A DNA stretch of 64,000 bases from Brevundimonas sp. (lineage in GTDB: Bacteria > Pseudomonadota > Alphaproteobacteria > Caulobacterales > Caulobacteraceae). The stretch's first letter is position 1, and each line of letters begins with the position of its first letter. The stretch spans positions 428,368 through 492,367 of the forward strand of contig NZ_JAUXQZ010000025.1 of NCBI RefSeq assembly GCF_030682035.1, read 5' to 3'. This document shows positions 46,992 through 55,352 of this stretch, piece after piece. The position numbers and the translations under genes are program-made. The notes under the pieces are model-generated. The model saw nothing but the letters and a program-made list of their open reading frames with translations. It ran no database searches and had not been told where the DNA came from.

Positions 46992-47870
46992 CTAGATCGC
47001 GTTCAGCGGCGTCTTGAGGAACCGCTGGCCCGAGGCTTCGGCCGGCGGCAGGGCGCCGGCGCGAATGTTGATCTGCAACGACGGCAGGATCAGCGCAGGG
47101 ACCTTGAGGGTCGCGTCGCGGGCCTCGCGCAGGGCGACGAAATCGTCTTCAGAACGGCCGCCGCCGATGTGGATGTTGCCCGCCGCCTCGGCCGCCACTG
47201 TCGTCTCCCAGCGATGGTCGGTGCGGCCCTCGGGCAGATAGTCGTGGCCGACGAAGAGCCGCGTTTGCGACGGCAGGGCGAGGATGCGCTGGATCGAGCG
47301 ATACAGGGTCCGGGCGTCACCACCGGGAAAGTCGCACCGCGCCGTGCCGTAATCGGGCATGAACAGGGTGTCGCCGACGAAGACGGCGTCGCCGATCACA
47401 TAGCTGACGCAGGCCGGGGTGTGGCCGGGCGTGTGCAGCACCTCGACGGGCAGCGATCCCAGGGTGAACCGCTCTCCGTCCGCATAGAGGCTGTCGAACA
47501 CCACGCCGTCAGCGCTGACGTCATGGGCCTCGAACAGGACGCCAAAAACCTTCTGCACCTCAGTGATGCGGCTGCCGATGCCGATCGGGGCTCCGGTGCG
47601 GCGGCGGATCTCGTCCGCGCCGGTCAGGTGGTCGGCGTGTGCGTGGGTTTCCAGAATCCGTTCGAGCTTGAGGCCACGCTCGGCGATCCGGGCCAGGACC
47701 TGCTCGAGCGAAGCGGCCGAGGTGCGGCCGCTGGCGGCGTCGTAATCGAGAACCGGATCGATGACGGCCGCTGCGCCGGTGGCCGGGTCGGCGACCAGAT
47801 AGGTGATGGTGTGGGTCGCGGGGTCGAAGAATCCCTCAACAGTCGGCATGGGCGCGGGGGCGATGGTCAT
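46992..47870 (-). CDS. MBL-fold persulfide dioxygenase-like hydrolase (Blh/ETHE1 type)
   Basis: 292 aa. The metal site is THAHADHLTGADEI with GHTPACVSYV and VFVGDTLFMPDYGTARCDFPGG, the latter typical of the ETHE1/Blh group that oxidises glutathione persulfide. It is divergent from an ArsR regulator with two dithiol-spaced Cys and shares its operator region. This is the bigR-blh arrangement of hydrogen sulfide detoxification. Stop is close to the convergent HAD gene. Confidence 0.9.
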   Translation of the reverse strand: MTIAPAPMPTVEGFFDPATHTITYLVADPATGAAAVIDPVLDYDAASGRTSAASLEQVLARIAERGLKLERILETHAHADHLTGADEIRRRTGAPIGIGSRITEVQKVFGVLFEAHDVSADGVVFDSLYADGERFTLGSLPVEVLHTPGHTPACVSYVIGDAVFVGDTLFMPDYGTARCDFPGGDARTLYRSIQRILALPSQTRLFVGHDYLPEGRTDHRWETTVAAEAAGNIHIGGGRSEDDFVALREARDATLKVPALILPSLQINIRAGALPPAEASGQRFLKTPLNAI

Positions 47871-47898
47871 GCGGAGCTCCTCTGTTCATTCCAATATA

Positions 47899-47920
47899 TT
47901 AGCACTTGCTAAATTAGCAA
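47899..47920. promoter_or_regulatory. Overlapping palindromes: probable operator of the sulfur module
   Basis: TTAGCA-CT-TGCTAA and TTGCTAA-A-TTAGCAA overlap in 22 bases. Both are perfect, AT-rich, and lie between the divergent MBL and ArsR starts, as expected of a BigR/SqrR-type site controlling both genes. Confidence 0.75.
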
Positions 47921-47940
47921 TGGGCCATATACTGCGCGTC

Positions 47941-48267
47941 ATGAACACCCTTTCCACCCTGTTCCTCGACCAGTTCAAAGACAACGCTGGCGATGCGGCA
48001 CGGCTCCTGAAGGCGCTCTCGAATGAGAAGCGGCTGATGATCCTGTGCCAGCTCGGCGACGGCGAACGCCCCGTCGGCGAACTGCTGCCGCTTGTAGGCC
48101 TGTCCCAGTCCGCCCTGTCGCAACACCTCGCGGTGCTGCGCGAGAAAGGATTGGTCGCCGGCCGGCGCGAGGGCGTTTCGATTCTCTACCACGTCGCCGA
48201 CCCGGCGGCCCTGAAGGTCATCGCCGTCTTGGCCGACATCTATTGCCCCCCTGCTCAAGGAAACTGA
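47941..48267 (+). CDS. bigR: ArsR-family persulfide-sensing repressor (BigR/SqrR-like)
   Basis: 108 aa from ATG 47941 (47920 would overlap the operator). The winged HTH is LVGLSQSALSQHLAVLREKGLV. Cys36 (RLMILCQLGDGE) and Cys102 (LADIYCPP) are 66 residues apart, the same spacing as the two thiols in BigR and SqrR that form a tetrasulfide or disulfide upon persulfide stress. It should repress both the MBL gene and the downstream TauE gene. The original rhodanese between them is truncated. Confidence 0.9.
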   Translation: MNTLSTLFLDQFKDNAGDAARLLKALSNEKRLMILCQLGDGERPVGELLPLVGLSQSALSQHLAVLREKGLVAGRREGVSILYHVADPAALKVIAVLADIYCPPAQGN

Positions 48268-48270
48268 TCC

Positions 48271-48381
48271 ATGGCCGTACTCACCCCCCTGTCTTCCGCC
48301 GAGGTCTCGGCCCGGATCAAGACTGGCAAGGCGCGGCTTCTGGCCGTGATGCCCTGGAACCGGGCGATGCGGGCCGCGTGA
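48271..48381 (+). pseudogene. Truncated rhodanese-like gene
   Basis: ATG 48271 begins MAVLTPLSSAEVSARIKTGK, which matches the N-terminus of rhodanese-domain proteins of sulfide operons, then ARLLAVMPWNRAMRAA and a stop after 36 codons. The rest of the domain, with the active-site Cys loop, is gone. In relatives, a rhodanese gene often sits between the ArsR regulator and the TauE/SafE gene. The following TauE start is 4 nt after the stop. Confidence 0.7.
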
Positions 48382-48385
48382 TCGC

Positions 48386-49168
48386 ATGGACGCGACCGTC
48401 GCCCAACTGATGCTGGCCGTCCTCAGCGGCGGCATCGTCGCCCTGCTGCTGACCGTGTTCGGCGGCGGCGGCTCGGTGCTGGCCGTACCGCTGCTGTTGT
48501 ATGTGGTCGGGGTGCGGGATCCCCACGTCGCCATCGGCGCCTCGGCCGCCGGCGTGGCGTTGAACGCCCTGACGGCCCTGACCGGTCAGGCCCGGGCGGG
48601 ACGGGTGCGCTGGCCCTGCGCCCTGCTGTTCGCCGCGACCGGCTCGGTCGGCGCCTTCGCCGGATCGTCCGTGGCCAAGGCGATCGACGGCCACGCCCTG
48701 CTGATCTTCTTCGCCCTCGCCATGGGGCTGGTCGCGCTCGCCATGCTGAGGCCGAACGCGCCGGTCGGGGCCGAGAACGTGCGCCTGACCCGCGCCATGG
48801 CTCCGCGCGTCGCCGCCTCGGGCGCAGGTGTCGGCGTAGCGGCCGGCTTCTTCGGCATCGGCGGCGGTTTCCTCATTGTTCCCGGCCTGATGGGCGCGAC
48901 GGGCATGACGCTGGCTCTGGCCCAGGCCTCGTCCCTGGTCAGCGTCGCGGCGTTCGGGGCGACGACGGCGGCCAACTACGCCCTGTCGGGCCTGGTCGAC
49001 TGGCCGGTCGTAGGGGCCATGGCGGCAGGCGGGGCGGTGGGAACCCTCGCGGGCCTGCCCATCGCCCGACGGCTGGGCGCCAACGCGGTTTTGGGGCGAC
49101 GCCTGTTCGCAGGCCTGATCCTGATCGTCGCCGTCTATGTGGCGATCAAGGCGATTTCAGCCGTTTAG
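48386..49168 (+). CDS. TauE/SafE family sulfite/anion exporter
   Basis: 260-aa inner-membrane protein with about eight helices. The duplicated TauE motif is seen in VFGGGGSVLAVPLLLYVVGV with IGASAAGVALNALTAL, and FFGIGGGFLIVPGLM with QASSLVSVAAFGATTAANY. In the company of a persulfide dioxygenase and a persulfide-sensing ArsR regulator, export of sulfite or a related anion is likely. Its 3' end overlaps the convergent PilZ gene by 4 bp. Confidence 0.9.
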   Translation: MDATVAQLMLAVLSGGIVALLLTVFGGGGSVLAVPLLLYVVGVRDPHVAIGASAAGVALNALTALTGQARAGRVRWPCALLFAATGSVGAFAGSSVAKAIDGHALLIFFALAMGLVALAMLRPNAPVGAENVRLTRAMAPRVAASGAGVGVAAGFFGIGGGFLIVPGLMGATGMTLALAQASSLVSVAAFGATTAANYALSGLVDWPVVGAMAAGGAVGTLAGLPIARRLGANAVLGRRLFAGLILIVAVYVAIKAISAV

Positions 49169-49491
49169 CGCCCACCCGCCCTGAGGAAGGCATCGCGGGC
49201 GGCGGTGAGGCGCGACGGGACGAGACCGCGCAGGGACGCCTCGCCGCGCTGCTTCAGCCCGGCTTCCTGACCCTTGCGCCAGACCACCTCGGCCTCCAGC
49301 GCCAAGGCGCGGGCGATGTCGATGAGCTGAACCCGTGTGGGAAGGGCAAGGTTGCGGTCGAGCCGCAGGCGCAGGCCGGTCGGGGAATGGTCGACGATCA
49401 GGCAGGACAGCTCCAGCCCCGGCGCCACCACCACAGCGCGGGTGCTGGCGGCCGATCGCGGCTCGAAACGGCGATCCAGCGCGGCGTTCAT
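49165..49491 (-). CDS. PilZ-domain protein (c-di-GMP binding)
   Basis: 108 aa with RRFEPRSAAST, an RxxxR-like start, and VDHSPTGLRLRLD, the D/NxSxxG element, with a beta-barrel after (LIDIARALALEAEVVWRKGQEAGL). PilZ proteins bind cyclic di-GMP and regulate motility or polysaccharide synthesis. The first Arg motif is close to consensus, so binding is plausible. Its start overlaps the upstream kinase stop by 4 nt. Confidence 0.8.
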   Translation of the reverse strand: MNAALDRRFEPRSAASTRAVVVAPGLELSCLIVDHSPTGLRLRLDRNLALPTRVQLIDIARALALEAEVVWRKGQEAGLKQRGEASLRGLVPSRLTAARDAFLRAGGR

Positions 49492-50300
49492 TCGCCCATA
49501 GAACCCGGCAGACGGTTTCGATCCAGTTGCACCACGACATCAGCCGTCACGCCGCCGTCCAGCATGTGCCGGGTGAGGCGCTCGAAATACTGGATGAAGC
49601 CGGCCAGCCGCGCGCGCTCGGCAGCGGGCAGCCTCGCCGGGGCGACGCCCAGAAGATCGGCCTCCTGCTGGCAACGCCAGTCCGGCACGACATCGAAGCC
49701 GGGCGCTTTCAGGAACAGGACGGCGTCGAACCCGGCGACGAAATCGGCATAGGGACCTGCGACATGTTCGTTGACGGCGCGGCGCCATGCTCCGTCGGGG
49801 TCTCGCTCCCGCTCCAGTGCATTGATCGGCTCGGCGAGGGCGGCCTCATCCTGGGGCAGGGCGCCCAGGCACCAGGCGTCGATCAGGATCGCTCGGGGGC
49901 GCCCGAAGAAGATTCTCCAGTCCCGGATGGGCCGGCGGTCGTCCTCGCGCTTGTCGAAGTCGGGGATCAGAACCTTGTCGTCAGCCCGGGCGGCGCCCAG
50001 CGCCTTGATCAACCGGCTGAGCATTCGAAGATCATGCGTTCCGGGCGGCCCGCGCGTCAGGAACAGAGGATGAATTTCCTCCGCCATCGCCTCGCGCCGG
50101 GCTCGGGTCAGATAGACGTCATCAATTGAAATCTGCACCCCGCCGAATTCCTCGGCGGCGGCGCGGGCGAGAGTGGTCTTGCCCGACCCCTGCGCTCCGA
50201 CCACGGCGATCAGTGGAGGGCGGGCGACGATTTCGTTTCTCTGGCTGTCAACGATCAGCCGGCCGATCAGATCGACGAGCTCAGGGTTCGCGCGGCCCAC
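49488..50300 (-). CDS. P-loop kinase, plant-type D-glycerate 3-kinase-like (Tda10 family)
   Basis: 270 aa. Walker A is AVVGAQGSGKTTLARAAA (residues 33-50). ISIDDVYLTRARREAMAEEIHPLFLTRGPPGTHDLRML and IPDFDKREDDRRP are typical of the Tda10/GLYK branch. In plants this enzyme phosphorylates glycerate; in bacteria the substrate is less certain. C-terminal GFIQYFERLTRHML is conserved. It is coupled to the PilZ gene by ATGA overlap and lies 9 nt after the ferredoxin gene end. Confidence 0.78.
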   Translation of the reverse strand: MGRANPELVDLIGRLIVDSQRNEIVARPPLIAVVGAQGSGKTTLARAAAEEFGGVQISIDDVYLTRARREAMAEEIHPLFLTRGPPGTHDLRMLSRLIKALGAARADDKVLIPDFDKREDDRRPIRDWRIFFGRPRAILIDAWCLGALPQDEAALAEPINALERERDPDGAWRRAVNEHVAGPYADFVAGFDAVLFLKAPGFDVVPDWRCQQEADLLGVAPARLPAAERARLAGFIQYFERLTRHMLDGGVTADVVVQLDRNRLPGSMGE

Positions 50301-50309
50301 CGCCGCGGC

Positions 50310-50630
50310 TCAGTGCTGGTTTTCGGGCAGGCGGACGATCAGGCCGTCGAGATCGTCCGAGACCCGGATCTGGCACGACAGGCGCGAGTTCGGCTGGACG
50401 TTCTCGGCGAAGTCCAGCATCGACTCCTCCATCGCCGAGGCCCGGCCAGTCTCGGCGGCGAAGGCCTCGTCGACATAGACGTGGCAGGTGGCGCAGGCGC
50501 AGGCCCCGCCGCAGTCGGCGTCGATGCCCGGCACATTGTTGCGGATCGCCCCCTCCATGACGGAGAGGCCGGTCTTGACCTCGACGACATGCTCGCGGCC
50601 GTCGTGTTCGATGTATCTAATCTTTGCCAA
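50310..50630 (-). CDS. 2Fe-2S ferredoxin (adrenodoxin type)
   Basis: 106 aa. [14 protein letters not shown] has the C-x5-C-x2-C cluster motif (Cys40, 46, 49), with the fourth Cys in RLSCQIRV. It is the ISC-type ferredoxin fold, close to FdxB. It follows sdhB by one base, so it is probably at the 3' end of the sdh transcript. It may serve iron-sulfur assembly or a P450-like reductase; the partner is not visible. Confidence 0.9.
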   Translation of the reverse strand: MAKIRYIEHDGREHVVEVKTGLSVMEGAIRNNVPGIDADCGGACACATCHVYVDEAFAAETGRASAMEESMLDFAENVQPNSRLSCQIRVSDDLDGLIVRLPENQH

Positions 50631-50631
50631 G

Positions 50632-51435
50632 TCAGGCCGCCGCTTCCGTCTTCTTCCGCGACGGCGCCACCATCAGCTTCTTGGTTTTGGCGATCGCCTC
50701 GGCCGGGTTCAGGCCCTTGGGGCAGACCTGGGCGCAGTTCATGATGGTGTGGCAGCGGTAGAGTTTGAACGGGTCCTCGAGGTCGTCGAGCCTTTTGTCC
50801 GTGGCGTCGTCGCGGCTGTCGGCGATCCAGCGGTAGGACTGCAGCAGCGCCGCCGGGCCGAGGTATTCCGTCTGGTTCCACCAGTAGCTCGGGCACGACG
50901 TCGAGCAGCAGGCGCACAGGATGCATTCGTACAGACCGTCCAGTTTCGCCCGGTCCTCAGGCAGCTGGATACGCTCCTTCTCGGGGTCCGGCTCGTCCGA
51001 CTGGAGCCAAGGCTGGATCGAGTCGTACTGGGCGTAGAACAGGGTCAGGTCCGTCACCAGATCCTTGACCACCGACTGGTGCGGCAGGGGGGCGATGGAA
51101 ATGGTCGAGGAGGAGCACTCCTCCCAGCCCTTGGTGCAGGCCAGGGTGTTGCGGCCGTCGATATTCATCGAGCAGGAGCCGCAGATGCCCTCGCGGCACG
51201 AGCGCCGGAAGGTCAGGGTCGGGTCGATCTCGTTCTTGATGTGGATCAGGGCGTCCAGCAGCATCGGACCGTGGTCGTCAGCCGAGATCTCGAACGTGTC
51301 CCAGCGCGGGTCGGCGTCGACCTCGGGGTCGTAGCGGTAGACCTTGTAGGTCTTGACGTTCTTCGCGCCGGACGGGGCCTTGTGGACCTTGCCGCGCGTG
51401 GGCTTCGAGCCCTTGGGGAGGGTGAGTTGAACCAT
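50632..51435 (-). CDS. sdhB: Succinate dehydrogenase iron-sulfur subunit
   Basis: 267 aa. Carries three clusters: [13 protein letters not shown] for 2Fe-2[17 protein letters not shown] for 4Fe-4S, and [17 protein letters not shown] for the 3Fe-4S side. Passes electrons from SdhA flavin to quinone in the SdhCD membrane domain. It is the last structural sdh gene, 2 nt after the sdhA stop. Confidence 0.97.
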   Translation of the reverse strand: MVQLTLPKGSKPTRGKVHKAPSGAKNVKTYKVYRYDPEVDADPRWDTFEISADDHGPMLLDALIHIKNEIDPTLTFRRSCREGICGSCSMNIDGRNTLACTKGWEECSSSTISIAPLPHQSVVKDLVTDLTLFYAQYDSIQPWLQSDEPDPEKERIQLPEDRAKLDGLYECILCACCSTSCPSYWWNQTEYLGPAALLQSYRWIADSRDDATDKRLDDLEDPFKLYRCHTIMNCAQVCPKGLNPAEAIAKTKKLMVAPSRKKTEAAA

Positions 51436-51437
51436 CT

Positions 51438-53222
51438 CTAGTAAACCCGCGCCTTCGGCTCGATGTAGGCGATGTCGTCAGACATCGTGTAATTATGCAC
51501 CGGGCGGTAGTCGATCTTCACCGCGTCGCCGGGGACTTTCCAGGTCAGGGTGTGCTTCATCCACTCGACGTCGTTGCGGTCCGGATAATCCTCGCGAGCG
51601 TGGGCGCCGCGCGACTCGGTGCGGTTCAGGGCGCCCTCGATGGTGACCAAAGCCTGATCGATCAGGTTGTCGTATTCCAGGGTCTCGACCAGGTCGGTGT
51701 TCCAGATCAGGCCGCGGTCGGTGGTCTTGATGTCGGCGCCGGCGGCGTGGATGGCGCGCAGCTTGGCGACCCCCTCCTCCAGCGTCTTGCCGGTGCGGAA
51801 GACGGCGGCGTCTGACTGCATGGCGCGCTGCATGTCGATGCGCAGCTTGGCAGTGGGGGTCGAGCCGTTGGCGTGGCGGAAGCGGTCCATGCGGGCGACG
51901 TGGCCGTCGGTGGTCGCGGCCGGCGCGTCAGGAACCCGCGATGCCTTGTCCACCACCTCGCCGCAGCGCAGGCCGGCGGCGCGGCCGAACACCACCAGAT
52001 CAGTCAGGCTGTTGGAGCCCAGGCGGTTAGCGCCGTGCACCGAGACGCAGGCCGCCTCGCCCACGGCCATCAGACCGGGGACGACGGTGTCCGCATTGTC
52101 GCCGACCTTGGTCAGGACCTCGCCGTGATAGTTGGTGGGGATGCCGCCCATATTGTAGTGCACGGTCGGCAGGACCGGGATTGGCTGTTTGGTCACGTCG
52201 ACGCCGGCGAAGATCCTGGCGCTCTCGGAAATGCCCGGCAGACGCTCATGCAGGATCTTCGGGTCGAGGTGATCCAGATGCAGATTGATATGGTCCTTCT
52301 TCGGGCCCACGCCGCGGCCTTCACGAATCTCGATGGTCATGGAGCGGCTGACCATGTCGCGCGGGGCCAGATCCTTCACGGTCGGCGCATAGCGCTCCAT
52401 GAAGCGTTCGCCCTCGGAATTGGTCAGATAGCCGCCCTCGCCGCGCGCGCCCTCGGTGATCAGGCAGCCGGCGCCGTAGATGCCGGTCGGGTGGAACTGG
52501 ACGAACTCCATGTCCTGCAGCGGCAGGCCGGCGCGCAAGACCATGGCGTTGCCGTCGCCGGTGCAGGTGTGGGCGCTGGTAGCCGAGAAATAGGCGCGGC
52601 CGTAGCCGCCGGTGGCCAGGATGACCGTCTTGGCGCGGAAGCGGTGCATCGTGCCGTCATCCAGCTTCAGCGCCGTCACGCCGGTGCAGGCGCCGCCCTG
52701 CATGATCAGGTCCAGCGCGAAATATTCGACGAAGAACTCGACCTCGCGGCGCACGGACTGGCCGTACAGGGTGTGCAGGATGGCGTGACCGGTGCGGTCG
52801 GCGGCGGCGCAGGTGCGCTGCACCGGGCCCTCGCCGAAGTTCCGGGTCATGCCGCCGAAGGCGCGCTGGTAGATCTTGCCTTCGTCGGTGCGGCTGAAGG
52901 GCACGCCCCAGTGTTCCAGCTCGTAGACGGCCTTGGGCGCGTTGCGGACCAGGTATTCGATGGCGTCCTGATCGCCCAGCCAGTCCGACCCCTTGACGGT
53001 GTCGTACATGTGCCACTGCCAGCTGTCCTCGCCCATATTGCCGAGGCTGGCGGAGATGCCGCCCTGGGCCGCGACCGTGTGCGAGCGGGTCGGGAAGACC
53101 TTGGTGACGCAGGCGACCTTCAGCCCTTGCTGGGCCGCGCCGAGGGCCGCGCGAAGGCCGGAGCCGCCCGCGCCGACGACGACGACGTCATAGGCGTGAT
53201 CGACGAATTCATAAGCAGCCAT
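51438..53222 (-). CDS. sdhA: Succinate dehydrogenase flavoprotein subunit
   Basis: 594 aa. Oxidises succinate to fumarate using covalent [21 protein letters not shown] is the FAD fold; [10 protein letters not shown] holds the His that binds [24 protein letters not shown] and [11 protein letters not shown] include substrate-binding residues. It follows sdhD by 6 nt. Four genes in order sdhC, sdhD, sdhA, sdhB read leftward from 54121. Confidence 0.98.
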   Translation of the reverse strand: MAAYEFVDHAYDVVVVGAGGSGLRAALGAAQQGLKVACVTKVFPTRSHTVAAQGGISASLGNMGEDSWQWHMYDTVKGSDWLGDQDAIEYLVRNAPKAVYELEHWGVPFSRTDEGKIYQRAFGGMTRNFGEGPVQRTCAAADRTGHAILHTLYGQSVRREVEFFVEYFALDLIMQGGACTGVTALKLDDGTMHRFRAKTVILATGGYGRAYFSATSAHTCTGDGNAMVLRAGLPLQDMEFVQFHPTGIYGAGCLITEGARGEGGYLTNSEGERFMERYAPTVKDLAPRDMVSRSMTIEIREGRGVGPKKDHINLHLDHLDPKILHERLPGISESARIFAGVDVTKQPIPVLPTVHYNMGGIPTNYHGEVLTKVGDNADTVVPGLMAVGEAACVSVHGANRLGSNSLTDLVVFGRAAGLRCGEVVDKASRVPDAPAATTDGHVARMDRFRHANGSTPTAKLRIDMQRAMQSDAAVFRTGKTLEEGVAKLRAIHAAGADIKTTDRGLIWNTDLVETLEYDNLIDQALVTIEGALNRTESRGAHAREDYPDRNDVEWMKHTLTWKVPGDAVKIDYRPVHNYTMSDDIAYIEPKARVY

Positions 53223-53228
53223 CAGCCG

Positions 53229-53636
53229 TCAGATCCCGAAACCGGCGGGCAGGGGCGCGGAACCCAGCGCCAGCCGCACGATGAAGAAGACGCCCGCCGC
53301 CGCGACAATGAGGCACAGCAGGCCGATCAGGCCCAGCAGCGCGGTGCGCGACACGGGCTTGTGGATATAGTCGTCGACGATGACCTTCAGCCCCATGTTC
53401 ATGTGCCAGAGGCTTACCGCCAACGTCACGGCCAGAAGCACCGCATTGACCGGCGAGGCGAACCAGTCGCGCGCGCCGTCATAGCCGCCGCCCGACAGGG
53501 TGAAGCCGCTCCACAGGCCCCACAGGGTCAGGGGCGCCAGGATCAGGGACGACAGCCGTTCGGCGGTCCATTCGCCCGCGCCGTGGCGGTCCGAGACCTT
53601 GACGCCCTTCACAAAGACCTTGGAGTCGCGGCTCAC
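53229..53636 (-). CDS. sdhD: Succinate dehydrogenase membrane anchor subunit
   Basis: 135 aa from GTG 53636, which overlaps the sdhC stop (GTGA); the track start is within sdhC. Three membrane helices (about 31-50, 60-80, 103-125). WTAERLSSLILAPLTLWGLW, and LWHMNMGLKVIVDDYI with the heme-ligand His, are typical of alphaproteobacterial SdhD. Together with SdhC it binds heme b and the quinone. Confidence 0.93.
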   Translation of the reverse strand: MSRDSKVFVKGVKVSDRHGAGEWTAERLSSLILAPLTLWGLWSGFTLSGGGYDGARDWFASPVNAVLLAVTLAVSLWHMNMGLKVIVDDYIHKPVSRTALLGLIGLLCLIVAAAGVFFIVRLALGSAPLPAGFGI

Positions 53637-54121
53637 AGTACGACCCTCCCCGAGCTGAACAAAAGGGCCCAGAAGGCGACCGCGATGACGACGCCGCCGA
53701 TCATGGAGGCCCAGGACAGAGTGTCGGCGGCCTTGGGAGACAGGCCACGTCCGGCGTCCCAGATCAGGTGGCGGATACCGCCGGTCAGGTGCAGGCACAG
53801 AGCGAGGGTCAGGCCGAACCAGACGAACAGCCCAAGCGGCGACCCCATCCAGCCGATGAAGGTCGCATAGGCCTCGGGTCCGAAGGCCAGGGCCATCAGC
53901 CAGACGAAGACCAGCACCGCCCCGACCGACAGGGCCCCGCCCGTCATGCGGTTCAAGATCGAGGCGAACATGGTGACGTGCCAGCGCCAGATCTGGAGAT
54001 GGGGCGACAGGGGACGGATGCGGCCGTTGGGCTGGACCACGAACCGGCCGGTCTGGTCGTCAGAGGACGCAAGGTGGGGCGGGTCGTTGGAGGCGTCGCC
54101 CGGCAGGGGGGAGATCGACAT
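53633..54121 (-). CDS. sdhC: Succinate dehydrogenase cytochrome b556 subunit
   Basis: 162 aa. RPLSPHLQIWRWHVTMFASILNRMTGGAL is the SdhC signature, and LCLHLTGGIRHLIWDAG carries the heme His. Three membrane segments. The N-terminal 35 residues are longer than usual and hydrophilic, but no better start exists. The ATG at 54121 has a weak ribosome-binding site and lies only 1 nt from a Fur-like sequence. Confidence 0.94.
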   Translation of the reverse strand: MSISPLPGDASNDPPHLASSDDQTGRFVVQPNGRIRPLSPHLQIWRWHVTMFASILNRMTGGALSVGAVLVFVWLMALAFGPEAYATFIGWMGSPLGLFVWFGLTLALCLHLTGGIRHLIWDAGRGLSPKAADTLSWASMIGGVVIAVAFWALLFSSGRVVL

Positions 54122-54122
54122 A

Positions 54123-54138
54123 TTGCGAATGGTTCTCA
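54123..54138. promoter_or_regulatory. Fur-box-like sequence at the sdhC start
   Basis: TTGCGAATGGTTCTCA resembles the alphaproteobacterial Fur site form (TTGCGAAT-N-ATTCTCA-like) and lies directly upstream of the sdhC start codon. This fits iron control of the sdh operon. Based on pattern only. Confidence 0.4.
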
Positions 54139-54302
54139 GAAACCTGAGCGAATTCAGCCGCTCGAAACCGGTGATCCGGGTTTAGTCAGCGTAGCGGCAA
54201 GGGTCAACGAAACGTGAGCAGGTGCGGCATCCGGGATCACGAATTCGCGGGCCGGGTGCACGGCCTTTGTCATTCGTGCAGGTTCGCGGCAGTCTGGCCC
54301 CC

Positions 54303-54857
54303 ATGTCGGGTTTGATCGTCTTCGCCTTCGCGGGTCTGCTGATACAGGAGACCGCGCCGCATCCGTCCACACAGGCCGCCTATCAGGCGCCCGTGATCCG
54401 TCCGTTCGAGCCGGGCCGGAACTTCGGCCGCGAACCGGCCCAGGGCGACGCCGAGGGGGAGCTGTACCGCCGTCCGCTGGATACGCCGGTCGTGGTCGAG
54501 GCCTATGTCCGGTCCTATGAATATGCGCCCGACGATGCCGAGACGGCCTATGAACAGGGCGTGGCGTCGGCCGAGATCCGGGCCGACCAGGCCGCCGGTC
54601 CGCTGGAGGGGGCCTGGCGGGTCGTCGATGCGGCGGGACGGACGCTTTACGATCTGGTCCTCAACGACACCGGCGTTGGTCCGGTCGAAGGAGGATGGCG
54701 CGCTGAGGCGGGTTGGGGCGCGGCGACCTCGGACGGGACGACGCTGACGCTGGACGGCCCGGGCGCGATGACGCTGGAGCGGACAGGGAACGGCTGGCGC
54801 GGCGTGCTGACGATCGACGGCCAGACGCGCCCGGCGAGCCTTATCCGCCCGAACTGA
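54303..54857 (+). CDS. Hypothetical exported protein
   Basis: 184 aa from ATG 54303; a short hydrophobic N-terminus (LIVFAFAGLLIQETA) may be a signal or anchor. The remainder, with PVVVEAYVRSYEYAPDDAETAYEQGVASAEIRAD and a C-terminal beta-rich repeat (LYDLVLNDTGVGPVEGGWRAEAGWG; LTLDGPGAMTLERTGNGW), is not recognised. It is divergent from sdhC and overlaps the convergent HIT gene by 17 bp. Confidence 0.65.
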   Translation: MSGLIVFAFAGLLIQETAPHPSTQAAYQAPVIRPFEPGRNFGREPAQGDAEGELYRRPLDTPVVVEAYVRSYEYAPDDAETAYEQGVASAEIRADQAAGPLEGAWRVVDAAGRTLYDLVLNDTGVGPVEGGWRAEAGWGAATSDGTTLTLDGPGAMTLERTGNGWRGVLTIDGQTRPASLIRPN

Positions 54858-55269
54858 GCCGGATGCGCGACACCGCCGCCTGTAGCCCGTTGGCTCCGTA
54901 AGGCACAGCCGCACCCCGCCCCCAGACCGGATCGGGCCACTGACCGTCGTCGTGGCGGCGCCCGATGACATGGACATGCAACTGGGCGGTGACATTGCCG
55001 AGGGCGGCGACGTTCAGCTTCTGCACCGGCCGTCCCGCCGCCCGACCGAGAGACCGCACCATGTCGCCGGCGCGAACGACCTCGTCCATCAGGGCGGCGC
55101 GTTCGGCGGGGGTCAGGTCCTCGATCTCATGCAGGCCGGCACGGCGCGGGATCAGGATCAGCCACGGGTAGCGGGCGTCGTCCTGCAGCCGCAGCTGACA
55201 CAGGGGCCATTCGCAGGCGATGACGGAGCCCGACTCGAAGGCCGGATCGGCTTTGAACGCAGCGGTCAT
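54841..55269 (-). CDS. HIT-domain protein
   Basis: 142 aa. LNVAALGNVTAQLHVHVIGRRHDD contains the HIT His-x-His core with Gln at the first His position, as in a common alphaproteobacterial branch. YPWLILIPRRAGLHEIEDL is the N-terminal signature. HIT proteins hydrolyse or transfer nucleotides; the exact substrate is unclear. Convergent with the preceding hypothetical gene. Confidence 0.88.
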   Translation of the reverse strand: MTAAFKADPAFESGSVIACEWPLCQLRLQDDARYPWLILIPRRAGLHEIEDLTPAERAALMDEVVRAGDMVRSLGRAAGRPVQKLNVAALGNVTAQLHVHVIGRRHDDGQWPDPVWGRGAAVPYGANGLQAAVSRIRLSSGG

Positions 55270-55352
55270 GCCCCTTCGGTCGCGCGACGGCGGCTACGGG
55301 TCAAGCGGGACCGTTCAGTTCAGCGCATGGACCAAGTCAGGCGGGCGTCAGG

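Noticed and set aside
51873-53870. 665-aa ORF antisense to sdhA/sdhD/sdhC
   Set aside because: Shadow of the sdh operon.
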